A stretch of DNA of 64,000 nt from Neomegalonema sp. (GCF_028688855.1 NZ_JAQTXI010000010.1:62001-126000); one strand, 5' to 3'. Positions 1 through 8,656 are shown, numbered from the stretch's first letter. Translations and numbers: made by a program. The notes: generated from the letters alone by a model not told the origin.

Positions 1-2405
1 GAGAAGCCGCGCAGGGTCTCGCCGGCGAAGAAATAGAGCCCCACCAGAGCCAGAAGCGTGGTGAAGGTGGTCATCAGCGTGCGGGACAGGGTTTCGTTCA
101 GCGAGAGGTCGATCAGGTCGGACAGGGACATCTGTTTGTATTTGCGCAGATTCTCGCGGATTCGATCATAGATGACCACCGTGTCGTTGAGCGAGAATCC
201 GAGCAGCGTCAGCAGGGCCGCGATCAGGGTGAGGTTGTACTCCACCCCCGTGATCGCGAGGATCGCCGCCGCCACGGCCACGTCATGCAGCGTGGCCACC
301 GCCGCGCCCACGGCGAATTGCCATTCGAAGCGCAGCCACAGATAGATCATCACGCCGAGCAGCGAGACGCCGATGGCCGCGACGCCCGTCCAGACGAATT
401 CGCCCGAGACCTTCGGCCCCACCACGTCCACGCCCTGGACGGCCAGGCCGGGCACCTCGGCGGCGAGCGCCTCGCTGGAGCGCCGGACCACCTCGTTCAT
501 GGCGGCCTCGTCTTCGGCGGCGGCGACGCGCACCATGACGTCGCGCGGATCGCCGAAGCCCTGGACCGCCACCTCGCCGACGTTCAGGCCGTTCATCACC
601 TCGCGGATCCTGCCCACGTCGGCCTGAGGCTCGACGCGGACCTGGATCACCGCGCCGCCCGCGAAGTCGATGCCCATGTTCACGCCGCGGATCGGCAGGA
701 TCGCGATGGCGCCGATGGTCAGGAGGGTCGAGATGATCAGCGCCGGGCGCCAGATCTTCATGAACCTGAACTTCGTGCCGTCGGGAACCATGTGGAAGAG
801 CGCGATCTTGGCGGTCTTGGGGCGCTTCCAGTTATACCAGGTCACGACCATCAGGCGGGTCAGGTTCACGGCGGTGAACATGGAGGTCGCCACGCCGATG
901 GCCAGAGTCACGGCGAAGCCGCGCACCGGACCCGCGCCGAGGCTGTAGAGCACCCCCGCCGCGATCAGCGTGGTGATGTTGGCGTCCACCACGGCCGCCA
1001 GCGCCTTTTCGAATCCGAGGTCGATGGCGCGGGGCATGCTCTTGCCCGCCTTCAGCTCTTCGCGGATGCGCTCGTAGATGAGCACGTTGGCGTCGACGGC
1101 GAAGGCGATGGTCAGCACCACGCCCGCGATGCCGGGCAAGGTGAGCGTCGCGCCGATCACCGACATGATCGCGAAGATCAGGACCACGTTCACCGCGACC
1201 GCCACGCTCGCCATCACGCCGAAGAGCCCGTACATGACGATCATGAAGACCACCACCAGCGCCGAGGCGATGTAGGTCGCCTTCTTGCCGTCGTCGATGG
1301 AGTCGGCGCCGAGCTCGGGGCCCACGGTGCGCTCTTCGAGGAACTCCATGGAGGCGGGCAGGGCGCCCGCGCTGATCTGGGTCGCGAAGCGCTGGGCGCT
1401 GTCGACGGTGTAATTGCCGGTGATCTGGCCCGAGCCGCCCATGATGGGCTCGTTCACGCGCGGCGCCGACAGCACCTTGCCGTCGAGCACGATGGCGAAG
1501 GGATTGCCCACGTTGGCGCGGGTGAAGTCGGCGAATTTCTTGCCCGCCGCCGTGGTGAAGCGGAAGGCGACGATGGGTTCGTTGGTGTTGGAGTCGAAGC
1601 CCTGGCTGGCCGTGGCGACCTCGGTGCCCGCGATCAGCGGCGTGACCGAAACGGCCCAGAGGATTTCGGGATTATCGGCCTCGGGCAGGATCTTGTAGCC
1701 CGCAGGCGCGATGCCCACGTCCAGATCGGCCTGAGAGACGGATTGATTGACCGTGTGGAAGCTCAGCACCGCCGGATCGCCGATCAGGGCCTTGATGGCG
1801 TCAGCGTCCTCGGCGCCGGGCACCTGGATCAGGATACGGCGGTCGCCCTGGCGGGTGATGGTGGCTTCGGTGGTGCCGTCGGGATCGACGCGGCGGCGCA
1901 CCACCTCCAGCGATTGCTGGAGCGTGCGGGCGGCGAGGTCCGTCTTGGCGGCGTCCGAGAGGGCGACGCGGAAGGTCCGGTCGTCCACGCGCGTCACCGA
2001 GAGGTCGCGCGCGCCGCCCAGCGAGCCGTCGATGGGCTGGGAAAGCCCTTCGAGCGCGGTCTGCGCCTTCGCCTGCTCCTCGGGGAGGGGGATCTCGATG
2101 AGGATGGCGCCGTCGGCCTGGGTCTGGGGCACGCCGCGCCGCGTGACGCCCGCGTCGGAGAGCGCCTGACGCAGATCCAGAGACACCTGGGTCATGCGGG
2201 CGCTCCAGACGTCCTCGACCCTGGTCTCGACGAGCAGATGCGCGCCGCCCTGGAGGTCGAGCCCCAGATTCATGCCCTGGGAGGGCATCCATGCAGGCAG
2301 CCGCTCGCGGGCCTCCCTGTCGATCAGGTTCGGGGAGGCGATCACCGCCCCGAGCAGACAGATCATGATGACGAGGGCTTTTTTCCAGAACGGATAATGC
2401 AGCAT
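1..2405 (-). CDS. secDF: Protein translocase SecDF, fused SecD-SecF, C-terminus cut by window edge
   Basis: This is the inner-membrane RND-type partner of SecYEG, which uses the proton gradient to help pull secreted proteins across. The reverse-strand frame stays open from ATG 2405 to the window edge (801 codons). The SecD half has an N-terminal membrane helix (about residues 9-24), the LDLQGG motif at 49-54, a large periplasmic region and the FAVDANVLIYERIREE signature near 435. Without any stop it runs through a short linker (about 530-550, reading KIALFHMVPDG) into a SecF half with a new first membrane helix and GIDFAGG near 578. Fused SecDF is known in Bacillus and some Alphaproteobacteria, whereas many relatives encode two genes. 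The last roughly 40-50 residues lie outside the window. It sits 55 bp after yajC on the same strand, so the two are probably one operon. Confidence 0.93.
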   Translation of the reverse strand, partial: MLHYPFWKKALVIMICLLGAVIASPNLIDREARERLPAWMPSQGMNLGLDLQGGAHLLVETRVEDVWSARMTQVSLDLRQALSDAGVTRRGVPQTQADGAILIEIPLPEEQAKAQTALEGLSQPIDGSLGGARDLSVTRVDDRTFRVALSDAAKTDLAARTLQQSLEVVRRRVDPDGTTEATITRQGDRRILIQVPGAEDADAIKALIGDPAVLSFHTVNQSVSQADLDVGIAPAGYKILPEADNPEILWAVSVTPLIAGTEVATASQGFDSNTNEPIVAFRFTTAAGKKFADFTRANVGNPFAIVLDGKVLSAPRVNEPIMGGSGQITGNYTVDSAQRFATQISAGALPASMEFLEERTVGPELGADSIDDGKKATYIASALVVVFMIVMYGLFGVMASVAVAVNVVLIFAIMSVIGATLTLPGIAGVVLTIAFAVDANVLIYERIREELKAGKSMPRAIDLGFEKALAAVVDANITTLIAAGVLYSLGAGPVRGFAVTLAIGVATSMFTAVNLTRLMVVTWYNWKRPKTAKIALFHMVPDGTKFRFMKIWRPALIISTLLTIGAIAILPIRGVNMGIDFAGGAVIQVRVEPQADVGRIREVMNGLNVGEVAVQGFGDPRDVMVRVAAAEDEAAMNEVVRRSSEALAAEVPGLAVQGVDVVGPKVSGEFVWTGVAAIGVSLLGVMIYLWLRFEWQFAVGAAVATLHDVAVAAAILAITGVEYNLTLIAALLTLLGFSLNDTVVIYDRIRENLRKYKQMSLSDLIDLSLNETLSRTLMTTFTTLLALVGLYFFAGETLRGF

Positions 2406-2460
2406 GGGGGGCGTCCGGCTTGGTCCCGACGGGTCCGGCGCCCGGACCCGCCGCGACGGG

Positions 2461-2796
2461 TCATTTCACGGCGGGTTCGGTCTTCTTGAGCACGGCGGAG
2501 AGGGTCGAGCGCAGGGCCTTCACGCGCACGCCGTCGGCGATCTCCAGCTCGATCTCGTCCTCGCCCTCGGCGCCGATCTTCGAGATCTTCGCCACGAGGC
2601 CCCCCGCCGTGACGACCATGTCGCCCCGACGCAGCGCCGTCAGCATCGTGCGATGCTCCTTCAGGCGCTTCTGCTGCGGACGGATGAGCAGGAAGTACAT
2701 GATGCCGAAAACCAGCACCATGGGCAGCAGCATGGAGATCATGCTGGGCGCCGGAGCGGCGCCGGCGGTCTGCGCGAAAGCGGGAGTGATGAACAT
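2461..2796 (-). CDS. yajC: Preprotein translocase subunit YajC
   Basis: This is a small inner-membrane accessory of the SecDF-YajC complex. The 111-residue protein has a short periplasmic N-terminus (MFITPAFAQ), one hydrophobic helix at about residues 19-37, then the family hallmark RPQQKRLKEH on the cytoplasmic side and a beta-rich tail with GDMVVTAGG. Length and order match the family. It is first in an operon with secDF, the usual yajC-secD-secF arrangement. A candidate promoter lies about 90 bp upstream. Confidence 0.96.
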   Translation of the reverse strand: MFITPAFAQTAGAAPAPSMISMLLPMVLVFGIMYFLLIRPQQKRLKEHRTMLTALRRGDMVVTAGGLVAKISKIGAEGEDEIELEIADGVRVKALRSTLSAVLKKTEPAVK

Positions 2797-3113
2797 GCTT
2801 GTCTCCGGAGGTCCGAAGACGGGCTTCGGATGCGGCGGGTAGGGATATGGGTCCGGCGACGGCCCGCCGCCAGAGGATCGGCGGACTATATATCCCCGGA
2901 CGTCATTTGCAACCGCGCCCGAAAGCCCGTTCCGGGGCTCTGGAAACGGCTCCGGAAGGGGCTCCGCAGGGGGCTTGGGCAGGAGGCGGGGCGTTTCGCC
3001 GCAAGCCTTTCGCGCAGGGCGAAACGACCTTCCGGGCCCGTCATGCTTCTGGACATGGGGGCGCGGGGATTGTAGCTGAACTCCTGTCAGAGGTCCGCAC
3101 CGACGGGGGATTC
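2797..3113. other. Divergent intergenic region between yajC and the DUF4177-like gene
   Basis: About 317 bp without a credible gene. It must carry the promoter for yajC-secDF (minus) and probably one for the DUF4177-like gene (plus). The only AT-rich patch is near 2885-2912, described separately as a candidate promoter. I see no hairpin with a T-run. Confidence 0.6.
2885..2912 (-). promoter_or_regulatory. Candidate sigma70-like promoter for yajC-secDF
   Basis: On the minus strand TTGCAA (2912-2907) is followed after 16 bp by TATAGT (2890-2885). The -10 box matches the consensus at 5 of 6 positions and the -35 box at 4 of 6. The implied leader to the yajC ATG at 2796 would be about 80 nt. This is a pattern match only, but it is the only such patch in an otherwise very GC-rich gap. 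Confidence 0.35.
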
Positions 3114-3686
3114 ATGTCCGGCTACGAATACAAGACCCTCGCCCTGCCGCGCCTGCTGAAAGGCCCGCGCGCCCGGCGTCAGAGCGCCGCCGATTTCGTG
3201 GCCGGAGTGCTCGACTCGGCCCTCAACGGCGAGCAGGCCCAGGGCTGGGAGTACATGGGCGTCCAGGAGTTCTCGACGCCCGACCGCGCCGGGCTCTTCG
3301 GCAGGGTCGAGACGGCGGAGTTCGCCGTGCTGATCTTCCGCCGCCCCCGCGAGGCCAGCGCGCCGGTGAAGCGCATGATGGAGATGCGCACGCCCGCCGC
3401 GGCGCCCGTCGCCGCCGTCCCCGCGCCTGCCCAGGAGCCTCCTGCGGTCCAGACGGCGCGGCCGGCCTCTCCGATCTCTCCGGCGGCGCCGACGAATTCT
3501 CCGCGCCCCTTCCCTCCGCGCGCGCTTGCGGCGGGGGGGATGTTCAAGGGCGGACGCCCGACCTCCGGAGAGGGAGAGGCGCCCGGAGCTCCTGCGGCCC
3601 CCTCCGCCGCCCCGAGGGCGCCGCGTCCGGGCGCGCCTTCGCCCCAGAACACCCCCCGCCTGGACGACGACTTCGGCAAGCTCTGA
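3114..3686 (+). CDS. DUF4177-like protein with Pro/Ala-rich tail
   Basis: Function unknown. The 190-residue product has two parts. Residues 1 to about 85 form a compact domain beginning MSGYEYKTLALP, with GWEYMGV and a C-terminal strand FAVLIFRRP. This resembles the small DUF4177 fold, in which Tyr/Trp residues surround an alpha/beta core. Residues 86-190 are Pro/Ala/Ser-rich and probably disordered, ending in DDDFGKL. The ATG at 3114 is chosen because the conserved domain starts immediately after it; the open frame extends further upstream but without family character. A TPR gene follows after 63 bp on the same strand. No signal peptide is seen, so it is probably cytoplasmic. The family call rests on pattern memory. 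Confidence 0.75.
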   Translation: MSGYEYKTLALPRLLKGPRARRQSAADFVAGVLDSALNGEQAQGWEYMGVQEFSTPDRAGLFGRVETAEFAVLIFRRPREASAPVKRMMEMRTPAAAPVAAVPAPAQEPPAVQTARPASPISPAAPTNSPRPFPPRALAAGGMFKGGRPTSGEGEAPGAPAAPSAAPRAPRPGAPSPQNTPRLDDDFGKL

Positions 3687-3749
3687 GAGTCTTCGGCCTT
3701 GTCCTCCCGCGCGCGTCGCGTTACGCCGACCTGAGCGCAGGGAGGACCC

Positions 3750-5003
3750 ATGGACGGATTCTTCGACTGGAAGGGCTGGGGCTGGGCCGGATGGGGGGCT
3801 CTGGGCGTGATCGTCTCGGTGCTCGTGGCGATCTGGCCGAAGAAGGGCGGCGAGGCCTCTTCGGGCTCCGCGCCTTCCGCCGGCTTCGGCCTGCGGGATT
3901 ATCAGGAAGGGCTCGAACGGCGCGAGGCCGGCCTCCGCGAGGATCTGGAGCGGGCCCATGGCGCTGAAAGGGACCTGCTGCGCCATCAGCGCGAAGAGGT
4001 CGCCCGCAAGCTCGCCGACGTCGAAGGCGCCTATCAGGCCATGCTCGCGGAGCTGAACGAGGCGCGCGCGGCTCTGGGGGGGCTGTCGGGCGGCGGCTCT
4101 CGGGACGGCGCGGCCGAGGCGGGCCCTCAGGCCATGGCGAGGGCCAGAGCCGCGATCACGCCCGCTCTGGAGGCCGCGCACCGGCGCGGCGCCCTCGACG
4201 CCGAGGGGCGGCCGCTCTGGTCGGATCCGGGCGTGCGCGCCGATTTCGACGCCGCCTATGGCCGCGAGCCCGAAAACGAGGATTACCTGTACGGCGCGGC
4301 GCTCATCGCCGACGCCCTGGACGACGCCTCCGGCGCGGAGCCGCTCTATCGGCGGGCTCTGGCTCGGGTCGAGGGGCGTCAGGCCGAGGCCTGGCCGAAC
4401 TTCTTCTCCGCCGGGGACGCGCTCGCCGGGCTGCTGCGCGCGCGGGGGGCCTCCGACGAGGCCGAGGCGCTCTATCGGCGCCTGATCGCCGCGCGGGAGC
4501 GGGCGTCCGGGCCGGAGGATCCCGGGCTCGCGCATGACCTGAATTCTCTGGCGGTCCTGCTGCATGGGCGGGGCGACGCCGCCGAAGCCGAGGCGCTCTA
4601 TCGGCGCGCGATAGCTCTGGAGGAGAAGGAGGCGGGGCCTGAAAGCGTCGGACTGGAGCAACTGCTCGAGAATCTGGCCGGGCTGCTCCATGAAAAGGGC
4701 GCCCTCGCGGAGGCCGAAGCCTTGTATCGGCGTTGCGCGGCCATCACCGCGAAAGAGGATTTCGCGCGCAGCTATTCCCATGCGAGCAATCTGCAGGCCC
4801 TCGCCGACCTGCTCGCGGAAAAGGGCGAACACGCCGAGGCGGAAAGCCTGCTGCGCCAGACCCTTGACATCGTCTCGGAGGTCTTCGGGCCGGAGAGCGC
4901 CGAAGTCCGGCCGCCTCTGGAGAGCCTCGCGGGAGTTCTGGAGGCGCGGGGCGTCTCCGGCGAGGCCCTGCGCCGCCGGGCCGCCGCCTTGCCCGAAGCC
5001 TAG
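3750..5003 (+). CDS. Membrane-anchored tetratricopeptide repeat protein
   Basis: A 417-residue protein of unknown partner. Residues about 12-29 form one hydrophobic helix (GALGVIVSVLVAIW) preceded by Trp-rich residues, followed by a charged helical segment (about 45-110) with coiled-coil character. From about 165 to the end there are TPR units of the kinesin-light-chain type, recognisable by repeated EAEALYRRA/LI and LAxLLxxxG (near 250, 290, 335 and 380). Such repeats are protein-binding scaffolds, so this is probably an inner-membrane tethered adaptor with its repeats in the cytoplasm. It lies 63 bp behind the DUF4177-like gene and may be co-transcribed with it. No catalytic domain is visible. 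Confidence 0.85.
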   Translation: MDGFFDWKGWGWAGWGALGVIVSVLVAIWPKKGGEASSGSAPSAGFGLRDYQEGLERREAGLREDLERAHGAERDLLRHQREEVARKLADVEGAYQAMLAELNEARAALGGLSGGGSRDGAAEAGPQAMARARAAITPALEAAHRRGALDAEGRPLWSDPGVRADFDAAYGREPENEDYLYGAALIADALDDASGAEPLYRRALARVEGRQAEAWPNFFSAGDALAGLLRARGASDEAEALYRRLIAARERASGPEDPGLAHDLNSLAVLLHGRGDAAEAEALYRRAIALEEKEAGPESVGLEQLLENLAGLLHEKGALAEAEALYRRCAAITAKEDFARSYSHASNLQALADLLAEKGEHAEAESLLRQTLDIVSEVFGPESAEVRPPLESLAGVLEARGVSGEALRRRAAALPEA

Positions 5004-5091
5004 GCGGGCCCGCTTCAAATCCGCCCACCCCTGACCCTTCGCGCCGCGCGCGCCTTGCGGCTTTGGCGCAAGTGATGTATCTCCGGCGGGT

Positions 5092-5168
5092 CGGGGCGTA
5101 GCGCAGCCTGGTAGCGCGACAGTTTTGGGTACTGTAGGTCGTGAGTTCGAATCTCGCCGCCCCGACCA
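5092..5168 (+). tRNA. tRNA-Pro (anticodon UGG)
   Basis: The 77-nt gene folds as a full cloverleaf. The acceptor arm CGGGGCG pairs with CGCCCCG, the D stem is GCGC/GCGC, the anticodon stem ACAGT/ACTGT holds the loop TTTGGGT (anticodon TGG), and the T arm GTGAG/CTCGC holds TTCGAAT. The 3' CCA is encoded. UGG reads proline codons. It stands alone between the TPR gene and hisC. Confidence 0.97.
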
Positions 5169-5309
5169 GAACCGTCGAGCGGAAGCCGCAAAGCCTCTCC
5201 CGGCGGAATCTTCAATCTTCGGAATCTCTCCAGCCGCGCCCGCCTCGGCGCTTCTTCTTCTCATTCTGACGCCCCGTCGCGGATCGGGGCCTCTCTCGGA
5301 CGCCGCCAA

Positions 5310-6443
5310 ATGACCCAGAATCACGGGAACGTAAATCAGGGAGCCTCCGGCCCCCAGCCCAAGCCCGGCGTCCTGCGCATCCACGCTTACGTCGCGGGAG
5401 CGGCGCAGACCAGAAACGGCAAGCCCGCCGTCAAGCTCTCGGCCAATGAAAATCCGCTTGGAGCCAGCCCGGCCGCAAAGGCCGCCTATGAAGACGCAGC
5501 GCGAAACCTTCCGATCTATCCCGACGGAAGCGCGCGACTCCTCCGCGAAGCCATCGCGGAGGTCGAAGGCCTCGATCCCGCCCGCATCCTCTGCGGCCTG
5601 GGTTCGGGCGAGATCCTCTCGCTGCTCGCCAAAGCCTATGCGGGCGAAGGCGACGAGGTGATCTACGCCGAACACGGCTTTTCGCTCTATCCGATCTCGG
5701 CCCTCGCCGCGGGGGCCGATCCGGTCGTCGCCAGGACGACGGGCCTGCGCGCGGACGTGGACAAGATCCTCGATCTCTGCACGCCGCGCACCAAGCTGGT
5801 CTTCCTCGACAATCCCAACAACCCGACCGGGACCTATCTCCCCGTCGCGGAGGTGGAGCGGCTGCGCGCGGGGCTTCCCGCGCAAACGCTGCTGGTCGTG
5901 GACGAGGCCTACGCCGAATTCGCCGAGGCGGGCGATTTCGGCTCGATGCTGAAGGCGGTCGAGACCCGCGAGGATCTCGTCGTCACGCGGACCTTCTCGA
6001 AGATCCACGGGCTTGCGGGCCTGCGCGTGGGCTGGGGCTACATGCCCCTCGCCGTCGCGGACGCCCTGCATCGGATCAGAGGGCCTTTCAACGTCTCCAT
6101 CCCGGCGCAGGTCGCCGGGGCGGCGGCGATCCGGGACAAGGCGCATGTCGAGGCCTCCCGGAACCATGTGCTGCGCTGGCGGAGCTGGCTCGCGCAGGCG
6201 CTCGGCGGAATCGGGATGGAAGTCACGCCGAGCCAAGCCAATTTCCTGCTCCTGCGCTTCGATCCGGAAGGACCCCGAAGCGCCCCCGCCGCCGACGCCT
6301 GGCTGCAGGAGCGGGGCTACATCTTGCGGCGGATGGAGGGCTACGGCCTCCCCGACCGGCTGCGGCTCTCGATCGGCCGCGAAGAAGACAACCGCGCGGT
6401 GGTCGAAGCGCTCGCGCAATTCATGACGGAAAATCATCAGTGA
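5310..6443 (+). CDS. hisC: Histidinol-phosphate aminotransferase
   Basis: A PLP-dependent fold-type I aminotransferase that transaminates imidazole-acetol phosphate and glutamate to histidinol phosphate; many HisC enzymes also act on aromatic oxo acids. The 377 residues contain the substrate/PLP signatures KLSANENPLG (near 42), DNPNNPTG (near 167), VDEAYAEF (near 198) and the PLP lysine K231 in TFSKIHGLAGLRVGWG. Length is typical. The stop overlaps the GTG start of tyrA (GTGA), implying translational coupling. The hisC-tyrA pairing suggests this enzyme may also serve tyrosine/phenylalanine synthesis, as known for some bacterial HisC. Confidence 0.96.
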   Translation: MTQNHGNVNQGASGPQPKPGVLRIHAYVAGAAQTRNGKPAVKLSANENPLGASPAAKAAYEDAARNLPIYPDGSARLLREAIAEVEGLDPARILCGLGSGEILSLLAKAYAGEGDEVIYAEHGFSLYPISALAAGADPVVARTTGLRADVDKILDLCTPRTKLVFLDNPNNPTGTYLPVAEVERLRAGLPAQTLLVVDEAYAEFAEAGDFGSMLKAVETREDLVVTRTFSKIHGLAGLRVGWGYMPLAVADALHRIRGPFNVSIPAQVAGAAAIRDKAHVEASRNHVLRWRSWLAQALGGIGMEVTPSQANFLLLRFDPEGPRSAPAADAWLQERGYILRRMEGYGLPDRLRLSIGREEDNRAVVEALAQFMTENHQ

Positions 6444-8656
6444 CGAACGAGAAGAAGACGGGCGTGGACCTTGAGGCCGCCCGTATCGCCGCGGAGCGGC
6501 TGGACGAGGATCTGGACGCCATCGGTCCCGAAAACGAGGACGAGGCCCTGAACGAAGAGGAAGAAGCCGAAGTCGCGCAGCTCTCCGAAGAAGACTTCGA
6601 GGAAGAGGGCGAAGACGGCGACGACGAGGATGGTGAAGACGACGAGGACGACGAAGACGAAGACGGCGACGACGAGGACGAAGACCTCGAGGCCGAAGCC
6701 GCCGCCGTCGTCGCGAAGGCGCTGAACGCCCAGGGTCCCCGCATGAGCCGTCTGGCGATCATCGGGCTGGGCCACATCGGCGGCTCCATCGCGCTTGCGG
6801 CGCGTCGGGCGGGCCTGGCGGCGCATGTCGCCGGATACGCCCACACCCCCGAAAGCCGCGAAGCCGCCGAAAGGCTGGGCCTCGCGGATTCGATCCACGA
6901 CACCCCCGCCGCCGCCGCCGAAGGCGCGGATCTGACCATCCTCTGCGTTCCGGTCGGGGCCATGGCCGCCGTCGCCGCCGAGGTGGCGCCCGCGCTGGCT
7001 CAGGACTCGATCCTCTCGGACGTGGGTTCGGTCAAGGGCGCGGTGGCGCAGGCCGTGGCGCCTCTGGTGCCGCCGGGCGTGCATTTCGTTCCGGCCCATC
7101 CTCTGGCGGGCACGGAGAACTCCGGTCCCGAATCCGCCTTCGCGGAGCTCTTCGACGGCCGCTGGGCCATCCTGACGCCGCTCGAGGGCGCCGATCCCGA
7201 GGCCGTCGCGGTGCTGCGCGGCTTCTGGGAGAAGCTCGGCGCGAACGTGGACGAGATGACCGTCGCCCATCACGACCGGGCTCTGGCTCTGGTCAGCCAT
7301 CTGCCCCACGCCATCGCCTACACCATCGTGGGCACGGCCTCGGACGCCGAAGACGTCTCCAAGGCGGAGATCGTGAAGTATTCGGCTTCGGGCTTCCGCG
7401 ACTTCACCCGCATCGCGGCTTCGGATCCGGTGATGTGGCGCGACATCTTCCTCAACAACCGCGAGGCCCTGCTCGAGGCCTTCGGGCGTCTCGAAGAGGA
7501 TCTGGTGGCGCTGCGCCGGGCGATCCGCTCGGGCGACGGCGAATACATGCTCAACCACTTCCGGCGCACCCGCGAGATCCGTCGGGGGATCGTGCAGGCC
7601 GGCCAGGACGTGGCCTCGGCGGATTTCGGACGCCCCCATGGCCAGGCCGGCCGCAAGGCGCCGACGCCCCGTCCGCAGGAGGCCGACGCCGGCCGCAGCT
7701 TCCGCCGGCCCGATCATGAGGACCGCGGCGGCGGCCGTTTCGGCCGTCCCTCCGATTTCTCCGACCGTCCCCGCCGCAGCTTCGACCGCGACGGCGACTC
7801 CCGTCCGCCCCGCAGCTTCGACCGTGAAGGCGGCGGAGGCTATCGCGGCCGCGACGACCGCGGCGGCGATCGTCCCTTCCGCAAGCCCGGCGGCTTCGGC
7901 GGCGGCGGCGGCGGTTTCGGCGGCGCGCCCAAGAGCTTCTGGCGCAAGGACGACGAGGGCGGACGTCCCTTCCGTCCGCGCGAGGGCGGCGAGGGCGGCG
8001 GCGACCGTCCGTTCCGTCCGCGCGAGGGCGGCGGCGATCGTCCCTTCCGTCCGCGCGACGGCGAGGGCGGCGACCGTCCTTTCCGCAAGCCTTTCGGCGG
8101 CGGCGATCGTCCCTTCCGTCCGCGTGAGGGCGGCGAGGGCGGCGACCGTCCTTTCCGCAAGCCTTTCGGCGGCGGCGATCGTCCCTTCCGTCCGCGTGAG
8201 GGCGGCGAGGGCGGCGACCGTCCCTTCCGCAAGCCCTTCGGCGGCGGCGATCGTCCGTTCCGTCCGCGCGACGGCGAGGGCGGCGACCGTCCCTTCCGCA
8301 AGCCTTTCGAGGGCGGCGGCGACCGTCCGTTCCGTCCGCGCGAGGGCGGCGGCGATCGTCCCTTCCGTCCGCGCGACGGCGAGGGCGGCGACCGTCCCTT
8401 CCGCAAGCCTTTCGAGGGCGGCGGCGACCGTCCGTTCCGTCCGCGTGAGGGCGGCGGCGGGGATCGTCCCTTCCGCAAGCCGGGCGGCTTCGGCGGCGGC
8501 GGCGGCTTCGGCGGCGGCCGGTCCTTCGGCGGCCCGCGTGAAGGCGGCGGCGGACGCAGCTTCGGCGGTCCGCGCGACGACCGGGGCGGTCCTCGCGGGG
8601 GCGGCGGCGGTTTCGGCGGCCCGCGTCGGCCTCCCTTCCGTCGCGACGACGAGTGA
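6440..8656 (+). CDS. tyrA: Prephenate/arogenate dehydrogenase with acidic N-terminal and RPFR-repeat C-terminal extensions
   Basis: Catalyses the NAD(P)-dependent oxidative decarboxylation of prephenate or arogenate in tyrosine synthesis. The 738-residue frame has three parts. Residues 1-101 are highly acidic, with runs of E/D from about 33 to 90. Residues 102 to about 395 are a normal TyrA: Rossmann motif IIGLGHIGGSIALAARR, then VGSVKGAV, HPLAGTENSG, and DPVMWRDIFLNN. Residues about 400-738 are Gly/Arg/Asp/Phe-rich with 16 RPFR units. The start is GTG 6440, overlapping the hisC stop as GTGA. An internal ATG at 6743 would give the bare enzyme N-terminus, so a shorter form cannot be excluded. 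The usual family length is about 300 residues. Both extensions look disordered and of opposite charge. A strong terminator follows. Confidence 0.93.
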   Translation: MTNEKKTGVDLEAARIAAERLDEDLDAIGPENEDEALNEEEEAEVAQLSEEDFEEEGEDGDDEDGEDDEDDEDEDGDDEDEDLEAEAAAVVAKALNAQGPRMSRLAIIGLGHIGGSIALAARRAGLAAHVAGYAHTPESREAAERLGLADSIHDTPAAAAEGADLTILCVPVGAMAAVAAEVAPALAQDSILSDVGSVKGAVAQAVAPLVPPGVHFVPAHPLAGTENSGPESAFAELFDGRWAILTPLEGADPEAVAVLRGFWEKLGANVDEMTVAHHDRALALVSHLPHAIAYTIVGTASDAEDVSKAEIVKYSASGFRDFTRIAASDPVMWRDIFLNNREALLEAFGRLEEDLVALRRAIRSGDGEYMLNHFRRTREIRRGIVQAGQDVASADFGRPHGQAGRKAPTPRPQEADAGRSFRRPDHEDRGGGRFGRPSDFSDRPRRSFDRDGDSRPPRSFDREGGGGYRGRDDRGGDRPFRKPGGFGGGGGGFGGAPKSFWRKDDEGGRPFRPREGGEGGGDRPFRPREGGGDRPFRPRDGEGGDRPFRKPFGGGDRPFRPREGGEGGDRPFRKPFGGGDRPFRPREGGEGGDRPFRKPFGGGDRPFRPRDGEGGDRPFRKPFEGGGDRPFRPREGGGDRPFRPRDGEGGDRPFRKPFEGGGDRPFRPREGGGGDRPFRKPGGFGGGGGFGGGRSFGGPREGGGGRSFGGPRDDRGGPRGGGGGFGGPRRPPFRRDDE
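7861..8490 (+). repeat. In-gene tandem repeat array encoding (G)nDRPFR-(PR/KP) units
   Basis: Within the tyrA 3' region short near-identical DNA units encode alternating DRPFRPRE/D and DRPFRKPF blocks separated by Gly/Glu spacers, 16 RPFR copies in all (residues about 474-684). Longer blocks are duplicated almost exactly: GGDRPFRKPFGGGDRPFRPR recurs back to back, and the FEGGGDRPFRPR block occurs twice. The pattern suggests growth by unequal crossover or slippage. GC is extreme, and all three frames on both strands stay open through much of it as a consequence of the repeat composition. Confidence 0.9.

Noticed and set aside
285..2489. Long plus-strand open frame opposite secDF
   Set aside because: His/Asp/Gly-rich shadow translation; the opposite strand reads clear SecD and SecF motifs.
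5092..5168. tRNA-Pro as an integration site for a mobile element
   Set aside because: No integrase and no direct copy of the tRNA 3' end is seen nearby.
3087..6437. A very long open frame on the minus strand opposite the DUF4177-like gene, the TPR gene, tRNA-Pro and hisC
   Set aside because: Composition is Arg/Gly/Pro/Glu-rich without domain motifs, and it covers a tRNA and well-supported genes on the plus strand. It is a high-GC antisense artefact.
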